A stretch of DNA of 64,000 nt from Ulota crispa (Eukaryota; Streptophyta; Bryopsida; Orthotrichales; Orthotrichaceae): contig OY987248.1 in NCBI GenBank assembly GCA_963920765.1, forward strand, positions 10,884,539 through 10,948,538, in the 5' to 3' direction. This document shows, in pieces, positions 58,977-64,000 of this stretch (within the stretch, counting starts at the first letter, position 1; each line of letters opens with the position of its first letter). The position numbers and the translations under genes were made by a program. Under the pieces are notes generated by a model, which was given only the letters and a program-made list of their open reading frames with translations, made no database searches and was not told the origin of the DNA.

Positions 58977-59203
58977 CCCCTGAGCGCCCAGAGTTATTTT
59001 AAGATTAAGCAGAAAATAGGGGGTTTAATGGCCACCATAGCTTGGAAAATCACATCCAAAAAAAGTGACCGTAGGATTTGAAAAAGAACTAACTTCTTTG
59101 CTGATGGGGACTAGCCTCAATTGTTTTCATTGTACCAATTGGGAGAAAAAATGAGATAAAGTTGTGGGTCCCAACGACATCCTATTGCTATGGCGCTTAA
59201 GGG
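58977..59203 (+). mobile_element. Short TTAA-type MITE, family TD
   Basis: TTAA at 58973-58976 and 59204-59207; ends CCCCTGAGCGCCCAGAG and CTATGGCGCTTAAGGG. Length 227 bp, the shortest apparently complete TTAA element here. The left part is shared with 52564-52740. Confidence 0.8.
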
Positions 59204-59357
59204 TTAATAAATGAAGTGCGTAAAAAATGAAGAAGGGATGTAGGGATACACTCCACTTCTCATGGTACAAAAAAGAGATGATATATGCCATGAGTAGCAT
59301 TACAATGATGAGACACTTTTTAGAACATTTATTAATGCTAGTTTGCAATGATCACCT

Positions 59358-59363
<6 letters not shown>

Positions 59364-59427
<64 letters not shown>
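59364..59427. repeat. (AT)n microsatellite
   Basis: About 32 AT units, continuing into TATTATATATTATATAGT. The frame at 59227 is extended by it. Confidence 0.95.
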
Positions 59428-59433
<6 letters not shown>

Positions 59434-59459
59434 TATATAGTATATAGTATGGTATAGTA

Positions 59460-60300
59460 TACAGCACACGCTTTGCGTGAGTTGGACATGTATGGGTAAT
59501 GCGACATTTTGTTTTACAAAAAATCAATATCTCACAATTGGTTTAGAATCAAAGCTTGAAGCACCATCATTTTGGTTCTTTTTGGAAACCAAAAGTAGTA
59601 GTTGTCCTCATCACAATGCTACTCCTTTCTATCTTGCTAGGGGGCGTTTGGCATTTTGTTGGTTTTATAACACATGGTTGGACCGTTGGAGTGTGTTTGG
59701 TGTTCTACATTTGAGGCATCCTTTATTGTTTCAACTTCCACCAAAAAGTTCTAGAAGATTTTGATAAAGAACATGGTTGGAGGGTGCTTGGTTTTCTGTA
59801 TTTAGGGCATTTTTTATTACTTCAACTTCCACCAAAAATTTCTAGAAGGTTCTAGAAAAGGGCACGGAGTCAATAAGGGTTAGGCTCCCACTTAGTGTAT
59901 ACTAGTATATAGGCACATGCTTTGCATGAATTGGACATGTATGGGTCATTGCAACATCAAATTTTACAAAAATTTAACATCTCACAAATCAATTGATCTA
60001 GAGTCTGATCCTACTGTATTTTACAAAAAGTCCATATCTCACAATTGGTTTAGAATCTAAGCTTGAAGCACCATCATTTTGGTTCTTTTTGGAAACCAAA
60101 AGTAGTAATTGCCCTCATCACAATGCTCTTATTTTATACTTGCTAGGGGGCGTTTGGTGTTTAGTTGTTTTTTTAGCACATGGTTGGAGGGTGTTAGATG
60201 TTCCATTTTTGAGGTATCTTTTATGTTTCAACTTCCACCAAAAAGTTCTAGAAGCTTCTAAAAAAAAGCACAGAATCAATAAGGATAAGGCTCACACTTA
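59460..60300. repeat. Two diverged copies of a 0.43-kb repeat in direct tandem
   Basis: CACACGCTTTGCGTGAGTTG near 59465 and CACATGCTTTGCATGAATTG near 59919 start two copies that share TCTCACAATTGGTTTAGAAT, CTTGAAGCACCATCATTTTG and CTAGGGGGCGTTTGG. Each start contains a small hairpin (CACGC-TTT-GCGTG), and TA-rich simple repeats flank the pair. The Helitron-like look of the hairpin is only suggestive. Frames at 59477 and 60089 are homologous to each other but have no known domain. Confidence 0.65.
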
Positions 60301-60301
60301 A

Positions 60302-60332
60302 TATATGTATTATATATATATATATATATATA
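60302..60332. repeat. TA-rich microsatellite
   Basis: ATATATGTATTATATATATA and onward, bordering the tandem repeat above. Confidence 0.85.
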
Positions 60333-60575
60333 TTCAAACCTATGAAAATCTAGATTCTAAATTAATTTAGAACCAAGTTACTAATATTAGTATCTTTTGT
60401 GCTATATTGATAAAAATTTAGACAATAGAAATCACGTGATCCATTAGTTTATTACTACATTTGAAAGGACCAAAACTTGCCAAGCTTGTAAGCTCCGGCT
60501 CATAATTAGGGATATCACCATGCAAGGAAAGAGAGCCATTAACTTCCACGCAAAGACAAAACCCACGTTTCTTAA

Positions 60576-61482
60576 GCCCTAGAGGACCATACCCCTTTTT
60601 AAGAAACATAGCGATTTTTAGCAGGTACCTGTGATTGGAGTTTTTCATATTTTAGGTTAAAATTTAATTGAATGTGGGGACAAGGTTTATCTATGCACTA
60701 AATTTCATGACATTTGGAATTATGACTAAAAAGTTATGGCCTAATCTGTTGTTTTTTACGTTTGGCGGGCAACTTGGGCAAATCTTTAATAATCACTTTT
60801 TTCAAAAACATTAAATTTAAATGGCCTTAGGAGATTTATGTGAATGTAGGAAACTTTTAATCATATCATTTGCATCAACAAGATGAAAGTTGTGAGGATT
60901 TTTTGTTTGCTGGCATTTATGGACTCTCCACTCCAAAATAAACTTTGAAGTTCTTTATTTTACTCAATTTTCAACATTTTGGAAAAAAAACAAAACCAAA
61001 GGATGGAGATTGTTTATTACAACATTACAATCATTGGAATTGGCATTTTTCATTTCCATAACTATATTCTTGACAATTTTGTGTTTTTGATCATTCTCTA
61101 CTTCTTTTTACTTACTAATTTTTTTCCATATATTATACAACTCCAAATGATTTGAAACTTTTTTGACAAGTACTTTATTGAGGTGGAGTAAGGGATTTAG
61201 AGAAGCAACACCCACATGGCCTTTTTTCCTTAGGAATTTCACCTTTTGAAGGGTAGCTGCCCGGTTTTTCACAAGACATTTTTGAATATTCAAACCATTC
61301 TAACTTCCAATCCACATGGTGGAAAGCTTTGAATTTTTTTCCACATCTTCTATAACCATTCTTTTACAAGATCCTATGGTCATATATGCATAAAAATGTT
61401 TATGTTTTCAAATTTGGTCGATGCTCCAAAAATGGCAGTTTTGAAGAGTTTTTGGTGAAAACCGTGCTTGGTTCTTTAGGGG
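60576..61482 (+). mobile_element. TTAA-type MITE, sub-family E, copy 2
   Basis: TTAA at 60572-60575 and 61483-61486; ends GCCCTAGAGGACCAT and TTGGTTCTTTAGGGG. The body is nearly identical to 45546-46452, while the flanking DNA is unrelated, so the two are separate insertions rather than one duplicated segment. Confidence 0.9.
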
Positions 61483-61682
61483 TTAAATAATAAATTTAAC
61501 TTTTTATTGGTGCAATCCGATAGTTAACATATATTTCTAGAACGAGGTAGATAGAATCCGTATCAATTGCAAAGAACGTTTGAGACGATTTGGAAACGCT
61601 GTCATTAACAGGAGTATATTATAATGTAGGACATCACGGTGTAAATGAAAAAAACTGTGTCATTCTAAATTAAATGAATTAA

Positions 61683-62584
61683 CCCCTCAAGGACCAAAGT
61701 CCCTCTGGGACAAATGGGATTTTGGGCATGTACCTATGGCTAATTTACTTTTTGTGATTTTCTGAAACTTTTATTGAAGGTGGGGAATTCAAAAATCTAC
61801 ATGGGCATCTAATTTTTTCTTCATTCCGACATTTGATGAAGAAGTTATGCATGAATATATGAAAAATGGTGTTCAAGGGCAGCCAAATGTTTCTTTAAAA
61901 AATTCATTTTTTTCAAATAAAAATTTAAAATAGGTTCTTTAGACTTCTATAGACGTGGGGAGCTTTGAATCATTCAATTTTGATAAATGATATGAAAGTT
62001 ATGAGGAATTTTTGTTTGCGGGCAGTTCTAGATTCTCCACTCTAAAATAAACTTTGAAGTCCTTTATTTTACTCAATTTTCAATATTTTGGAAAAATAAC
62101 AAAACCAAAAAATGTAGATTGTTTATGACAACATTATAACCATTGGAAGTTGCACTTTTCATTTTTATAATTAAATTCTTAACAATTTAGTGTTTTGACT
62201 CATTCTCTACTTCTTTTTACTTACTATTTTTTCCCATGTGTTGTATAGTTCCAGTTGATTTGAAAATTCTCCCACACATACCTACCTTGTTCTCCTACAT
62301 GGGAAAAATAAACCTCAATTTTGTGTAGAGTAATTTTTTTGAGCTAAGAGTGGTGAAAGTCTTTTGAAATTTCTGGGCAGTAGCAAAAAAACTCATTTCC
62401 GCAATTCAAATGTAAATATCTCACTCATTTTTGTATAGATTGAGCTGAATTTCTTACCACGTGTACCTCTTGTAGTATATTGTAAGATCTTATGATTGAA
62501 TTCTTGTAATTTTTTTTTTCTTACCATTGTACTTGCTTCCCCAAAAGTGGCAGTTTTCAGAAAAAATGGCTTGGTCTTTAGGGG
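61683..62584 (+). mobile_element. TTAA-type MITE, sub-family F
   Basis: TTAA at 61679-61682 and 62585-62588; ends CCCCTCAAGGACCAAAG and TGGTCTTTAGGGG. Subterminal hairpin GTCCCTCTGGGAC. The interior is closest to 23843-24655 (GCATGAAT, GGGGAGCTTTGAATCATTCA). Length 902 bp. Confidence 0.85.
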
Positions 62585-62764
62585 TTAAATAACATGGTTA
62601 CTGGGTGATCAAGTTGTAATTAATACTCATGTTTACAAATCTTCCAAAACTTTTAAGTAGAGTTGAAACCCAATTCGGATGTTCTTTTTCTTGATTTTGT
62701 TACAAAACAAGAAAAGCCATTTTGAATTTGAAAATTAAGTTTTGAGAGTAGAAAATCAAAAGTA

Positions 62765-63341
62765 CAAAATGTCCCTCTAAAAGCGTCCAAAAAGCTTCCT
62801 TACAAAGGATTAACCGTCTTTATAGTCTTTGTGCTAGTGACACATGCATTCTAGAATCAATACATCATCTATCAAGTGTATGTAAAATCTTCAATTTTGA
62901 TGTTGCCATTCAAGTATCCAAATTTCATGCAAAAAGTATCATATTTGTATATAGTTTGTGAATGCTCCCAGCTCCTCATTATTTTAGTCTTTGTGCTACT
63001 GACACATGCACTATAGAATTATTATACTATCTACCAAATCTATGCAAAATCTCTAGCTTTGATGTTGCGTTTGGGCTCCCAAATTCCATGCACAAAGTAC
63101 CATATTTGTGCATGTTGCCAACTCCTTATTATTGACTATTTATATTAGTAGCAAATATGGTACACCATATGGGCAAGGCCAAGCTTGCTAGGAGAGGAAT
63201 GCTCCCTAATTGCTTAACTTGCCCTCATGAGATCATTGAACATGACAAATGCTTTCTTAGCATTTGAAATTAGCAAATGGAAGTTTTTTATTGGTACAAG
63301 AAATGTGTCTGATTTGGAATTTTTTAGAGGGACAAAGGGAG
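62765..63341 (+). mobile_element. Long Stowaway-like MITE, family H, copy 3
   Basis: Right end TTTTTAGAGGGACAAAGGGAG before TA (63342-63343); the left end is mutated (CAAAATGTCCCTCTAAAAGC after TA). The interior follows copy 2 closely, including the duplicated CATGCATTCTAGA-type segment. Confidence 0.75.
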
Positions 63342-63449
63342 TACTACTTATTGTTTTCACACTCCATGTACAAGTAGAAACAACTAGAGTCACTTGAATT
63401 CAATTCAATGATGTAGATATATCACATGAGCCTTTAGTTATTCCACCCA

Positions 63450-63835
63450 ACACTAACTTGCACTAATTCAAGAAATAGGTGAATTTGTAAGGTACATTGA
63501 CAAAGTAATTCACATTAATTTAGGTTAATTCAATATAGTGTGTGCTACAATATTTATACCATCTCAAACGGTGTGACTCAAGTGGCCAAAATTCCAAGGA
63601 ATTTTAGCTAGCACATAAGTGTCAAAGAGAGTGTGTGAATTATGTTACATTAATGAAACCTTGCCACCAAGTTGCTATTTGAGGGAAGGCAAAAAACTAT
63701 AACCAAAAACCTATTTGAAAAAACAAGGACAAGATGCTTGCCACTCCTTCACACTAATTTGACATATTTCACCCAAGTTAGTGTGAAAAAATCTCACACT
63801 AATCAAGCTCTTGCACTATTTGCAAAACTTGTGTA
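63450..63835. repeat. Dispersed repeat, family V, copy 2
   Basis: Ordered similarity to 2905-3290: CTAACTTGCACTAATTCAAG, GACTCAAGTGGCCAAAATTC, TGCCACCAAGTTG and CTTGCACTATTTG. Ends undefined; class unknown. Confidence 0.5.
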
Positions 63836-63838
63836 CTA

Positions 63839-64000
63839 CTCCCTCTGTCCCATTATAAAGCTCCAAAAAGCTTCTCCATGAGGGATTAATTGTATTTTTA
63901 ATCATTATGCTAGTGACAAATGCATTCTAGAATCAATATACCACCTACCAAATATCTGCAAAGTCTCAAGTTTTTATGTTGTCATTTAGATACTCAAATT
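63839..64000 (+). mobile_element. Stowaway-like MITE, family H, copy 4, cut by window end
   Basis: TA (63837-63838) then CTCCCTCTGTCCCATTATAA and AGCTCCAAAAAGCTTCTCCA, matching the left part of 39716-40125. The right end lies outside the window. Confidence 0.8.

Noticed and set aside
46080-61293. Identical 61-residue minus-strand frames as a conserved gene
   Set aside because: They lie inside two nearly identical TTAA elements; identity follows from recent copying, not protein selection.

Overview
The window is AT-rich nuclear DNA that looks plant-like. Marks of the plant DNA-transposon world are recognisable: CACTA termini (CACTACAA...TTGTAGTG, 3-bp target duplication), long Stowaway-like termini (CTCCCTCTGTCCC, TA target), PIF/Harbinger-like termini (GAGCATC or GGGC, TTA/TAA target), Mutator-like 9-bp target duplications, hAT-like 8-bp duplications and an Emigrant/pogo-like terminus. 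I cannot name the species. I see no protein-coding gene, rRNA or tRNA that I can support. Every long open frame is short, low-complexity, or lies inside a repeat. No LTR retrotransposon or virus-like element was recognised. A 200-base assembly gap lies at 43226-43425.

The dominant content is one superfamily of non-autonomous inverted-repeat elements. Most are bounded by TTAA, with CCCCTAAAGG-type left ends and CCTTTAGGGG-type right ends. About 21 copies cover roughly 16 kb, a quarter of the window. They fall into several internal families, called here TA (with sub-families TA-E and TA-F), TB, TC and TD. TTAA targets with CCC/GGG ends are the hallmark of piggyBac-type (or Kolobok/Sola3-type) transposition, which is not the usual class of MITE in plants. 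All ten clearly related TA/E/F copies point the same way. Two of them (45546-46452 and 60576-61482) are nearly identical by eye.

Layout: 0-6.7 kb holds Mutator-like MITEs, TA and TB copies and an 8-bp-TSD MITE. 7.0-9.0 kb holds a foldback element and two other inverted-repeat elements. 9.5-13.3 kb is a near-continuous run of TTAA elements. 15.4-19.7 kb holds three abutting long foldback elements, one interrupted by a 4-bp-TSD element, then a Harbinger-like MITE. 20-26.5 kb has TTAA elements (one nested), a Stowaway-like element and another Harbinger-like MITE. 26.8-30.1 kb has a second run of three foldback elements. 30.1-39 kb has a GC-richer patch, Harbinger-like and Mutator-like MITEs, a 47-bp perfect hairpin, TTAA elements and a second GC-richer patch. 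39-43 kb has TA microsatellites, a Stowaway-like element and TTAA elements. 43.4-50.5 kb is a degenerate tandem array carrying insertions of other elements. 52-64 kb is again a mosaic of TTAA, CACTA, Mutator-like, Harbinger-like and Stowaway-like elements.

No transposase was found, so all these elements must have moved with enzymes encoded elsewhere. All coordinates, duplications and similarities were read by eye; none was computed.
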